Positions 1 through 4,824 of a stretch of 22,594 nt of DNA are shown piece by piece; the stretch's first letter is position 1; the number at the start of each line of letters is the position of its first letter. The notes below the pieces were generated by a model. It saw nothing but the letters and a program-made list of their open reading frames with translations, ran no database searches and was not told where the DNA came from. Source of the DNA: a virus. Location of the stretch: IMG/VR virus record IMGVR_UViG_3300034272_000253, positions 1-22,594 of that record. One strand, given 5' to 3'. The position numbers and the translations under genes were made by a program.

Positions 1-1
1 A

Positions 2-250
2 TTGATGGCTCCGTTCCAACAGATACTTGCTAACGCAGGGTTAAAGCCAAGTGAAGTGTATAAGATGGATATACCTATAGGTTACGGCTACAATGTCAAG
101 ACAGGACAGATGGGTGACCTTATTGATATGGGTGTCATTGACCCGTTTAAGGTAACACGTAGCGCATTGCAAAACGCTGTCAGCGTGGCAACAACTATTC
201 TATCAACTAACGCCATCATCACAATGGCACGGAGCTATGAGCAACAATAA
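2..250 (+). CDS. groEL: GroEL chaperonin, C-terminal fragment (5' end outside window)
   Basis: This is the last ~82 residues of a group I chaperonin, the ring-forming ATPase that encloses and folds client proteins in the cytoplasm. The visible part is the equatorial domain. It carries the GYGYNVKTG segment (compare GYGYN/GYNAxT in GroEL), the IDMGVIDPFKVTRSALQNA stretch typical of GroEL, and a terminal helix ending SYEQQ. The Gly-Gly-Met tail of bacterial GroEL is absent, as is common in divergent phage chaperonins. The frame is open to the left edge and the leading TTG reads as an internal Leu codon, so this is not a true start. It overlaps the next gene by 14 bases and lies two genes upstream of groES. 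Family assignment is confident. Whether the full protein works with host GroES, its own GroES or none cannot be told from this fragment. Confidence 0.93.
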   Translation: MMAPFQQILANAGLKPSEVYKMDIPIGYGYNVKTGQMGDLIDMGVIDPFKVTRSALQNAVSVATTILSTNAIITMARSYEQQ

Positions 251-488
251 TATTCAACAAATAATTGAGATGTATCCTGAAGAGACATTTCTTGTTGCTG
301 ATGGTTTTGATGATGCCATCATTGGCATTGACGAGGAGAACGGGAAGATTGTGTATGACATTGACAAAGTCATCACAATACTGATGAGGGATGACATGAG
401 CATGGACGAGGCTTATGAATTCTATTACTACAATATTGTTGGCTCTTATGTTGGCGACAATACTCCTATCTTTATAAGAACACTATGA
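237..488 (+). CDS. Conserved small acidic protein between groEL and groES
   Basis: An 83-residue acidic protein with no recognised function. It contains a YPEETFLVADGFDDAIIGID segment near the N-terminus, then VYDIDKVITILM and an acidic helix MSMDEAYEFYYYN, ending in YVGDNTPIFIRTL. This pattern, with its GFDDAIIG turn, is familiar as a hypothetical protein in many aquatic phages, which supports a real gene. The ATG overlaps the end of groEL by 14 bases, and its TGA overlaps the groES start in an ATGA, so it is translationally coupled to both. Its position between the two chaperonin genes is suggestive but does not show a chaperone role. Confidence 0.85.
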   Translation: MSNNNIQQIIEMYPEETFLVADGFDDAIIGIDEENGKIVYDIDKVITILMRDDMSMDEAYEFYYYNIVGSYVGDNTPIFIRTL

Positions 489-742
489 GACCAATAGGGA
501 AATACATTGTCGTTAGAGACATACAAGAAGAGGTTCGGACCGAGAGTGGTCTGATACTGTCGGGAGAAGATACCAATCAGCTAAGGTATAAGAGAGCTGA
601 GGTGATAGCCCCGGGTACTGATGTTGATGTGATTGACGAGGGTGATGAGCTGTACTACGACAAGGCACACAGCTTCACCATGTTGATTGACGATACGCAG
701 TATACGATTATTCAAGAGAGAGATGTAGTAGTGGTGATTTAA
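485..742 (+). CDS. groES: GroES-type co-chaperonin
   Basis: An 85-residue protein with the GroES (Cpn10) layout. The N-terminal strand RPIGKYIVVR matches the family's RPLxDRVxVK. The predicted mobile loop lies at residues 15-29 and contains SGLIL, equivalent to the GIVL tripeptide that docks on the GroEL apical domain. It is followed by a KRAEVIAPG strand (compare GxVxAVG), DEGDELYYDK and a final strand ERDVVVVI. It is slightly shorter than E. coli GroES (97). It would cap the GroEL ring and close the folding chamber, probably for capsid or other virion proteins as known for T4 gp31. It is coupled by ATGA to the upstream gene, and its stop overlaps by 3 bases the stop of the convergent regulator gene. 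Confidence is high for the family and moderate for the GroEL partner. Confidence 0.88.
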   Translation: MRPIGKYIVVRDIQEEVRTESGLILSGEDTNQLRYKRAEVIAPGTDVDVIDEGDELYYDKAHSFTMLIDDTQYTIIQERDVVVVI

Positions 743-1188
743 TCATCACTACTATTCTTTTGCTTCTGCTCTCTGTAGTAGGCATTCATCTGCAGAATCA
801 TATTGCGATATACCTTGTCGTTGTATGAGACATTTTTTAAGAACATTGAGTTGTAGGACAGGCTTGTTGGAATTTCTTCGCCTTCAAGCTTTCTGTAGAT
901 GTCCCTAATTACTCGTTTGGCTTTGTCGCTAAGACAGTACAGAGCTTTCCCATCTGACCCTTTTCTTCTGAAACGCTCGAGCCATGCTCTTCTTAGGAGT
1001 GAGTCGAATCGGTCCTTATCCCAACTTACGAGTTCTGAGAAGTAGTCAAACTTCTCCTTTCCAAAATATCCTTCTGAGTACAGAAATAGCAGTATGTCAA
1101 GGTCTGCTTGACTCAGTTCGTGCTTGGCTTTCATGTAATATCTGATTACACGCCAAAACTTTAGGTAGTCACTTGGTGTTGATTTCAT
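739..1188 (-). CDS. MarR-like winged-helix DNA-binding regulator
   Basis: A 149-residue protein and the only minus-strand gene in the window. Residues 25-40 (LSQADLDILLFLYSEG) form the first HTH helices, about 55-70 the recognition helix (SWDKDRFDSLLRRAWL), and about 74-88 a basic wing (RRKGSDGKALYCLSD). A KKLxGEEIP-like segment (near 99-107) and a C-terminal helix follow. This is the MarR-type winged-helix arrangement, so a transcription regulator is likely. The frame is open upstream to 1344, but I chose the ATG at 1188 because the longer version would overlap the divergent + strand gene and would begin with a poor Leu/Phe-rich stretch. Its upstream region holds overlapping divergent promoter elements and an inverted repeat, which suggests it controls itself and the small-protein block to the right. 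Similar genes are known from other Bacteroidota phages. Confidence 0.82.
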   Translation of the reverse strand: MKSTPSDYLKFWRVIRYYMKAKHELSQADLDILLFLYSEGYFGKEKFDYFSELVSWDKDRFDSLLRRAWLERFRRKGSDGKALYCLSDKAKRVIRDIYRKLEGEEIPTSLSYNSMFLKNVSYNDKVYRNMILQMNAYYREQKQKNSSDD

Positions 1189-1210
1189 TAATTTTATTTT
1201 ATTACATTTG
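1179..1210 (+). promoter_or_regulatory. Bacteroidota-type promoter for the small-protein block
   Basis: TACATTTG at 1203-1210 fits the Bacteroidota -7 consensus TAnnTTTG. A TTG lies at 1179-1181 with a 21-base spacer, within the usual 17-23. The first gene of the basic-protein block starts 27 bases downstream of the TTTG. Strong by pattern; no start site has been measured. Confidence 0.7.
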
Positions 1211-1213
1211 TAA
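1202..1213. promoter_or_regulatory. Inverted repeat overlapping the divergent promoters (candidate operator)
   Basis: TTACA-TT-TGTAA is a perfect 5-base inverted repeat with a 2-base centre. It covers the -7 element of the + strand promoter and lies just downstream of the minus-strand -7 element. MarR-type proteins often bind such short AT-rich palindromes, and a winged-helix gene lies next to it, so it is a reasonable operator candidate. Repeats this short also occur by chance. Confidence 0.4.
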
Positions 1214-1215
1214 AG

Positions 1216-1223
1216 CAAAGGTA
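1216..1223 (-). promoter_or_regulatory. Possible -7 element for the minus-strand regulator
   Basis: On the minus strand this reads TACCTTTG, a match to TAnnTTTG, 28 bases before the regulator's ATG. No good TTG was found at the expected -33 distance, so it is weaker than the + strand promoter it faces. A transcript from here would start inside the opposing promoter. Confidence 0.45.
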
Positions 1224-1236
1224 AAAAATTTATAAT

Positions 1237-1500
1237 ATGGCAGAGCCTAAGAAGTCCGAGAGCAAAAAGGAAGAAAAGTCTGTTGAGAAAGAACTGAAAA
1301 ACTTTCGAAACGAACTTGACATGATTACCTTTAAGAATGAGCAAGCTAAAAGGATTAAGGCTATGCAGGAAGGTAAGGAGAAACTCAAAGAAAAACTTGG
1401 CAGTAATCGTAAGAGAAGGATATCTGCATCTACCCGAGTTTCAGGTATGGGAAAGTTAGGCGGATTAGCTACATTTAAACAGAAATACAAAGAGTACTAA
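1237..1500 (+). CDS. Small charged coiled-coil protein (start of basic block)
   Basis: An 87-residue Lys/Glu-rich protein of unknown function. Residues about 1-55 are heavily charged and predicted helical (KKEEKSVEKELKNF, then MQEGKEKLKEKLG). The C-terminal third is basic with KRRISASTRVSGMGKLGG and ends in FKQKYKEY. It has no Cys and no recognised domain. It is the first gene after the divergent promoter, and the + strand frame is preferred over the antisense frame at the same place because it has a promoter, a normal start and gene-like composition. It may be a structural or nucleic-acid-associated protein, but nothing proves this. Confidence 0.75.
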   Translation: MAEPKKSESKKEEKSVEKELKNFRNELDMITFKNEQAKRIKAMQEGKEKLKEKLGSNRKRRISASTRVSGMGKLGGLATFKQKYKEY

Positions 1501-1528
1501 TATTTAAAACTTCAAAACAAAAACAAAA

Positions 1529-1705
1529 ATGAAAAAGGACATTCCAAATCTCCCTGCATCTTCCAAGTTGCAACCACCTTCAGGTGGAGGTCCATCAATT
1601 AAAAATGCATTGAAGGCAAAGCCTTTGGCTATGTCAGGTGGCGTACCTTCTAAAGGTGCTAAGTCTGTAGTAGGTAAAAGCAAACCTAAACTAGGAAAGA
1701 AATGA
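1529..1705 (+). CDS. 58-residue Pro/Gly/Lys-rich protein
   Basis: A short gene of 58 codons plus stop. The protein begins MKKDIPNLPASSKLQPPSGG and ends in a basic tail SVVGKSKPKLGKK. It is low-complexity, probably unstructured and strongly basic, with no recognised family. Support comes from an A-rich leader (AAAACAAAAACAAAA) directly before the ATG, typical of Bacteroidota translation starts, and from a 4-base overlap of its TGA with the ATG of the next gene. Confidence 0.7.
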   Translation: MKKDIPNLPASSKLQPPSGGGPSIKNALKAKPLAMSGGVPSKGAKSVVGKSKPKLGKK

Positions 1706-1980
1706 TGAAGGGTAAAAATACAGGCGGAACAGGAAGCCGTAGAATCGATAGAGCAAAAGGCAAAGTCGAAAAAGCTGAAAAAAAGGCTTCTAAATTAGGA
1801 GTAGATTTTATTGGTAAAGAATTTGGAATTAATATTCCTATTAAGCCAACAAAAACAACTCCTAAAGTAGATAAAGCTCTTTCTAAAATAGACAAGGCTA
1901 AAGATAAATTGCAAAATGTTGCAGGCAAAGTAGTGTCTAAAATTGAAAAGAAAGCTATTAAACAATTAAAAAAGAAGTAA
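1702..1980 (+). CDS. Lys-rich protein with repeated helical units
   Basis: A 92-residue, very basic protein. Two Lys/Ala-rich helical segments flank a hydrophobic centre: RIDRAKGKVEKAEKKASKLG near the N-terminus and ALSKIDKAKDKLQNVAGKV toward the C-terminus, joined by FIGKEFGINIPIKPTK. The two segments share an IDxAKxK core, which suggests an internal duplication. It ends KKAIKQLKKK. It starts in an ATGA overlap with the previous gene (a second ATG follows at once) and is followed 2 bases later by the next gene. It has no enzyme motif. The composition resembles histone H1-like or nucleoid proteins, so nucleic-acid binding is plausible but not shown. Confidence 0.75.
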   Translation: MMKGKNTGGTGSRRIDRAKGKVEKAEKKASKLGVDFIGKEFGINIPIKPTKTTPKVDKALSKIDKAKDKLQNVAGKVVSKIEKKAIKQLKKK

Positions 1981-1982
1981 TC

Positions 1983-2189
1983 ATGGCACCAATGTATGGC
2001 GGAGGTGGTTCAGGTAAAGCTTCTGATAGAAGAGAAGCTAGAGCTGCAAAGAAGATTGAAAAGTTAGATACTAGAATAGCTAAGAAAGCTTTGAAATCTT
2101 CTAATCCGATTTCTGCACTTGAAAAAGGATTAACCAAGTTTGAAAAGAAATCTCAAAAAATCACAGACCGTTACAATAAAAAGAAATAA
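1983..2189 (+). CDS. MAxMYGGGG paralogue 1 (68 aa)
   Basis: A 68-residue basic protein and the first of three adjacent genes sharing the N-terminal signature M-A-x-M-Y-G-G-G-G. Here it reads MAPMYGGGGSGKASDRREAR, followed by a Lys/Ala-rich helix (AAKKIEKLDTRIAKKALK) and a basic end ITDRYNKKK. It lies 2 bases after the previous stop, in the TAATCATGG junction that recurs through this block. The shared start and similar charge pattern indicate descent from a common gene by tandem duplication. Function is unknown. The glycine-rich head followed by a basic helical tail could suit a virion-internal or DNA-associated protein. Confidence 0.8.
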   Translation: MAPMYGGGGSGKASDRREARAAKKIEKLDTRIAKKALKSSNPISALEKGLTKFEKKSQKITDRYNKKK

Positions 2190-2191
2190 TC

Positions 2192-2240
2192 ATGGCAACA
2201 ATGTATGGTGGCGGAGGCGGCAAGGTCGCTAGAGCCGAAA
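2192..2240 (+). repeat. Direct repeat, copy A (5' ends of paralogues 2 and 3)
   Basis: These 49 bases at the start of paralogue 2 match 2482-2530 at 46 of 49 positions. The differences change ACA to GCA (Thr/Ala), GGC to GGT (silent) and GTC to GCC (Val/Ala). The spacing of 290 bases equals one gene plus its junction, as expected from tandem gene duplication. Confidence 0.9.
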
Positions 2241-2479
2241 AAAGAGAAAATAAAAAAGTAGCAAAGGAAGCAGCAAAAACTGTTAAGTCAGTTGTTAAAT
2301 CTATGGCTGAAAAACCAAGTAAGTCTTCAAGCACTTCAGGTTCAAAGCCTATGGTAAGAGACCTATCTTCACTTGACAAGTTTGATAAAAGAATTAAATT
2401 GCGTCAGGTCCCAAAAGAAGATAAAGCTTCTGCAAAAGCTTACAATCAAAGGCTTAAAGAAAAAAGAAAAGGAAAGTAA
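2192..2479 (+). CDS. MAxMYGGGG paralogue 2 (95 aa)
   Basis: A 95-residue, highly basic member of the MAxMYGGGG family: head MATMYGGGGGKVARAEKREN, then a Lys/Val/Ala-rich helix, a Ser/Thr-rich linker (KPSKSSSTSGSKP) and a second basic helical part ending RLKEKRKGK. The first 49 bases match the start of the next gene at 46 positions, which shows recent duplication or conversion. It sits 2 bases after the preceding gene. Function is not recognised. Confidence 0.8.
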   Translation: MATMYGGGGGKVARAEKRENKKVAKEAAKTVKSVVKSMAEKPSKSSSTSGSKPMVRDLSSLDKFDKRIKLRQVPKEDKASAKAYNQRLKEKRKGK

Positions 2480-2481
2480 TA

Positions 2482-2530
2482 ATGGCAGCAATGTATGGTG
2501 GTGGAGGCGGCAAGGCCGCTAGAGCCGAAA
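2482..2530 (+). repeat. Direct repeat, copy B
   Basis: Second copy of the 49-base repeat, covering the MAAMYGGGGG start of paralogue 3. A more diverged third version (similar only in the Met-Tyr-Gly-Gly codons) begins paralogue 1 at 1983. Confidence 0.9.
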
Positions 2531-2868
2531 AGAAAGAAGCTAAAAAAGAGCTTAAAGAAACTAGACAGATGATTAAAGCAGTATCTGCAAGAACTCCTGC
2601 CGTTAGAAAAGCTGAAAGAGCTATTGATAAAAGAGTTAAAGAAAACAAAAAAGAAAATAAGTCTTTTATGAAAGCTGCAGAAAAAGAGTATAAGTCATCA
2701 CTAAAATCATCTCCTAAACCTGCAAAAGAAAAGGGAATCAGCTTGAAAGAGAGAGCAGATAAAATGGCTGCGAATAAAGGAAGACTAGCTCAACTTGATG
2801 TTGTTTCAATTCCTTTGAAGCCTAGTGCTAGAAGAGAGATGATTAAAAATCAAAGAAAAGGAAAATAA
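2482..2868 (+). CDS. MAxMYGGGG paralogue 3 (128 aa)
   Basis: The longest member of the family at 128 residues. It has the head MAAMYGGGGGKAARAEKKEA, long Lys/Glu/Ala-rich helices (about residues 15-75), then a more hydrophobic part GRLAQLDVVSIPLKP (about 100-114) and a basic tail MIKNQRKGK. The tail resembles the RKGK end of paralogue 2, so the similarity is at both ends. Start and spacing are as in its neighbours. Function is unknown; a nucleic-acid or virion-core role is only a guess from charge. Confidence 0.8.
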   Translation: MAAMYGGGGGKAARAEKKEAKKELKETRQMIKAVSARTPAVRKAERAIDKRVKENKKENKSFMKAAEKEYKSSLKSSPKPAKEKGISLKERADKMAANKGRLAQLDVVSIPLKPSARREMIKNQRKGK

Positions 2869-2870
2869 TC

Positions 2871-3122
2871 ATGGCAGCAATTAAAAGCAAAGGCCCCGGT
2901 GACAAGGTTTCTAGACTTGTAAATAAAGCAGCAAAAGCTGTTGGAAAATTTGAAAAGGCTAAATCAGAAGCTAAAGGAAGTTTTAGTAACAAAGTTGTTA
3001 GGCTTGCAGGCAAAGCAGGTAAAGCTATTGGTAAATCTGAAAAAGCTAGAGGTCCTATTAAAACAGAATCTGCAAGACAACCTATGGGTCAAATTCAAAG
3101 AAAAGACGCTAAATATAAATAA
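2871..3122 (+). CDS. Lys/Ala-rich protein with two ~29-residue repeats
   Basis: An 83-residue, strongly basic protein. It contains two copies of a helical unit: KVSRLVNKAAKAVGKFEKAK (residues 12-31) and KVVRLAGKAGKAIGKSEKAR (41-60), a period of 29 residues. These KAxKAxGK-type helices resemble histone H1 and other DNA-compacting tails by composition only. The start MAAI and the TAATCATGG junction match the preceding MAxMYGGGG genes, but the glycine head is replaced by KSKGPGD. The + frame used here is preferred over an overlapping +1-frame reading because of the start context and spacing. Function is unknown. Confidence 0.78.
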   Translation: MAAIKSKGPGDKVSRLVNKAAKAVGKFEKAKSEAKGSFSNKVVRLAGKAGKAIGKSEKARGPIKTESARQPMGQIQRKDAKYK

Positions 3123-3124
3123 TC

Positions 3125-3274
3125 ATGTCAAAGCAAAAAGAAGTAAAGTCAGGACTTGTTGAGGTTGAGAAATCTCACGAGTCTCCTGCTGCTCCAAAGG
3201 CAGCTCCTGTTATTGAGCAAGCTCCTGAGGTAGCACCAACTCCCGGACATTCAACTAGAGCGTTTAGAGGATAA
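3125..3274 (+). CDS. 49-residue Ala/Pro-rich small protein
   Basis: A short gene of 49 codons plus stop. The protein starts MSKQKEVKSGLVEVEKSHES, continues with an Ala/Pro/Glu-rich, probably disordered middle, and ends HSTRAFRG. Unlike its neighbours it is not strongly basic. It begins 2 bases after the previous stop in the same TAATCATG junction, which supports translation. No family is recognised. Confidence 0.62.
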   Translation: MSKQKEVKSGLVEVEKSHESPAAPKAAPVIEQAPEVAPTPGHSTRAFRG

Positions 3275-3279
3275 TCAAA

Positions 3280-3570
3280 ATGGCTGACAAGTCAAAGATG
3301 CCATGTAACCGTCCTGTTGCTTCGGACCGTCCGGGGAAGAAGAAGATGGTTAAAGCCTGTTCCAATGGGGAGGAGAAGCTCCTCCACTTTGGAGCAAAGG
3401 GCTATGGTCATAACTATAGTTCTGCTGCTCGTAAGAGTTTTAAAGCAAGGCATAGTTGTGACACAGCAACAGACAAGTTAACCCCAAGATATTGGGCTTG
3501 TAAGAATCTATGGGCCGGACCGGGTGGTTCAACCAAGTCATCACCAAAAGGACGCAGAGGAAAATACTAA
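3280..3570 (+). CDS. Cys-containing basic protein with GYGHNYS / WACKNLW motif
   Basis: A 96-residue basic protein. Key segments are GAKGYGHNYSSAARKSFKAR (residues 38-57), then HSCDTATDKLTPRYWACKNL (58-77) and WAGPGGSTKSSP (78-89), ending in a basic RRGKY. Cysteines at 9, 27, 60 and 74 could form a metal site, but the spacing is not a standard zinc finger. The NYSxAARKSFKARHxC...YWACKxLW pattern recurs in small basic proteins of aquatic phages as I remember them, usually without assigned function. It lies 5 bases after the preceding gene and 1 base before the next. DNA binding or virion association is plausible but unproven. Confidence 0.8.
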   Translation: MADKSKMPCNRPVASDRPGKKKMVKACSNGEEKLLHFGAKGYGHNYSSAARKSFKARHSCDTATDKLTPRYWACKNLWAGPGGSTKSSPKGRRGKY

Positions 3571-3571
3571 T

Positions 3572-3835
3572 ATGGCAACTCAGAAGTTTATGGGTAGAGG
3601 TCAGTTACTTGAACGGCTTACAGCCCAAGTAGGTGACAGGAAACTAGCTATAGGTATTTTACAAAAGCGTGGCCATCTGAAAGCTGATGGCAAGACATAT
3701 ACTCAGTCGGGTATGAAAAGGAATTCAATGACTGCTGAAGAAAGAGCTAAAGACAGGGCTTCAAAATCAACAGGTCGCTCAAAAGGTGATTTCAAGTACA
3801 ACCCAAAAACAAATAGTGTTAGGTTAAAGAAATGA
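3572..3835 (+). CDS. Small basic protein with RNSMTAEERAKDRA motif
   Basis: An 87-residue basic protein. The ATG at 3572 is chosen because the frame extends 16 codons further upstream, but that part would overlap the previous gene by 47 bases and read as an unlikely His/Gln-rich leader. Residues 8-40 (GRGQLLERLTAQVGDRKLAI, then LQKRGHLKADG) look like a compact helical domain. They are followed by GMKRNSMTAEERAKDRASKS and a tail YNPKTNSVRLKK. The RNxMTAEERAxDRA pattern is familiar from phage hypothetical proteins. It overlaps the next gene by an ATGA. Confidence 0.8.
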   Translation: MATQKFMGRGQLLERLTAQVGDRKLAIGILQKRGHLKADGKTYTQSGMKRNSMTAEERAKDRASKSTGRSKGDFKYNPKTNSVRLKK

Positions 3836-4125
3836 AAAAGGGTAACGGAAAAATTTCTGTAGATTCAACAAGAAGAAGTGCCAACAAGAATGGTAAGTTC
3901 ACCTCCATTCATACGATAGACATAACTACCGATGACACTAAAATGATTTCTCAGAACAAAGTTAAAGGAGACAAAGGCAAGTATCGAAGTGCTTCATTGA
4001 AAAAGAATGAGGATGGGTCTGTGTCAGGAAACTTTGTTAAAGGAGAAAAGGGAAAGTATATTACAGGTAATAAAGCTGAAAGAAAGTTTTCTCGTATTTC
4101 AACTAGAATGAATAGAAAGAAATGA
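3832..4125 (+). CDS. Basic protein with repeated KGxKGKY motif
   Basis: A 97-residue basic, beta-prone protein. It holds the motif VKGDKGKYRSAS (around 44-55) and again VKGEKGKYITGN (around 69-80), separated by KKNEDGSVSGNF, suggesting a duplicated beta-hairpin. The N-terminal part has alternating Thr/Ile/Asp (SIHTIDITTDDTKMI), and the end is ISTRMNRKK. It is coupled at both ends by ATGA overlaps. The function is not recognised. Confidence 0.78.
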   Translation: MKKGNGKISVDSTRRSANKNGKFTSIHTIDITTDDTKMISQNKVKGDKGKYRSASLKKNEDGSVSGNFVKGEKGKYITGNKAERKFSRISTRMNRKK

Positions 4126-4307
4126 GTAATTCTTGGAAGAGTAAAGGGCATTATTTAAAAGACGGTACTGAGTGGAAGGGTCATCAACACGCTAGTGGTA
4201 GTAAGATTATGACAGGTAAAACTCATACTGCTTCTAGTAAGAACCTTTATCATTTTATGGACTTGAGTGCTGAGGCTAAAAGAAAAGTATTATCTAAGAA
4301 AAAATGA
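4122..4307 (+). CDS. 61-residue basic protein with KDGTEWKG...TGKTHT motif
   Basis: A small basic protein with YLKDGTEWKG (11-20), MTGKTHTASSKNLYHFMDLS (30-49) and a Lys-rich end. The DGTxWxG...MTGxTHTxxSKxLxHFxDL pattern is one I associate with small proteins in phages and other large viruses, without a function. His residues at 10, 22, 35 and 44 are noticeable, but no metal site is evident. It is linked by ATGA overlaps to both neighbours, so it is clearly part of one transcript. Confidence 0.78.
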   Translation: MSNSWKSKGHYLKDGTEWKGHQHASGSKIMTGKTHTASSKNLYHFMDLSAEAKRKVLSKKK

Positions 4308-4639
4308 AAGACGCTTGTTACAAAAAAGTAAAGGCATCCTATGATGTGTTCCCCTCAGCTAGGGCATCACAGGCTATTGCAAAATGCCGAAAGGCATCCG
4401 GTAGTGTTAGGAAGTCAGAAGAAGGTACAAGCTTAAAGCGTTGGCAGAAAGAGAAGTGGCAAGATACTAAGACGGGTAAGGCTTGTGGTGCAGGAGGAAA
4501 GAACGAGTACTGCCGACCAACAACACGAGTGTCTTCAAAGACACCAAAGACTAAGAGTGAGATTAGCCCATCAAAGTTAGCTGCAAAAAAGGCTGAGAAG
4601 TCTAGAGTAGGCATGGGCAATAGAGTATCAAAAGTTTAA
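4304..4639 (+). CDS. DUF5872-like basic Cys protein
   Basis: A 111-residue basic protein. Recognisable blocks are VFPSARASQAIAKCRK (15-30), a helix with LKRWQKEKW (44-52) and GKACGAGGKNEYCRPT (58-73), followed by a disordered Lys/Ser-rich tail. Cysteines at 5, 28, 61 and 70 may bind a metal. The FPSARASQAIAKCRK...LKRWxxEKW...CGAGGxxEYCRP pattern matches what I recall of the DUF5872 family, found in phages and in some giant viruses; the exact family name should be checked. It closes the ATGA-linked run 3832-4639. Confidence 0.78.
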   Translation: MKDACYKKVKASYDVFPSARASQAIAKCRKASGSVRKSEEGTSLKRWQKEKWQDTKTGKACGAGGKNEYCRPTTRVSSKTPKTKSEISPSKLAAKKAEKSRVGMGNRVSKV

Positions 4640-4640
4640 T

Positions 4641-4648
4641 TATATTTG
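4641..4648 (+). promoter_or_regulatory. Bacteroidota -7 element (TATATTTG)
   Basis: TATATTTG is an exact TAnnTTTG match in a short intergenic gap. No TTG was found at the proper -33 spacing. The TTTG ends only 10 bases before the next ATG, so a transcript would be almost leaderless for the 53-residue gene but well placed for the 165-residue gene at 4825. Confidence 0.5.
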
Positions 4649-4657
4649 TATAAATCT

Positions 4658-4819
4658 ATGAAAAGCAAAGGACTAGGCGATACTATTGAGAAAGTCACAA
4701 AGGCTACAGGGATTAAGAAAGTCGTTGAAGCTGTTAGCGCAGCCACAGGAAAAGATTGTGGATGTAAAGCAAGAAGAGACGCATTAAATAGAGTGTTTCC
4801 ATATTCAGAAAGCAAATAA
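4658..4819 (+). CDS. 53-residue protein with GKDCGCKARRDALN motif
   Basis: A short gene of 53 codons plus stop. The protein is MKSKGLGDTIEKVTKATGIK, then KVVEAVSAATGKDCGC at 21-36, ending ARRDALNRVFPYSESK. Two amphipathic helices followed by DCGCxxRRxxLNxxFP form a compact pattern I have seen in other Bacteroidota phage proteins, both alone and fused to larger ones. The Cys pair at 34 and 36 may bind metal or form a disulfide. It is the last member of the small basic block and follows a promoter element. Confidence 0.75.
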   Translation: MKSKGLGDTIEKVTKATGIKKVVEAVSAATGKDCGCKARRDALNRVFPYSESK

Positions 4820-4824
4820 AAGAT

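Noticed and set aside
739-1344. Longer 201-residue version of the regulator
   Set aside because: The extra 52 N-terminal residues overlap the divergent gene and promoter and do not resemble the winged-helix family; the ATG at 1188 fits better.
2161-2648. Two minus-strand frames with PPPPPYI runs opposite the MAxMYGGGG genes
   Set aside because: They are the antisense of the MYGGGGG codons and so look alike; they have no promoter or spacing of their own, and the + strand genes explain the region.
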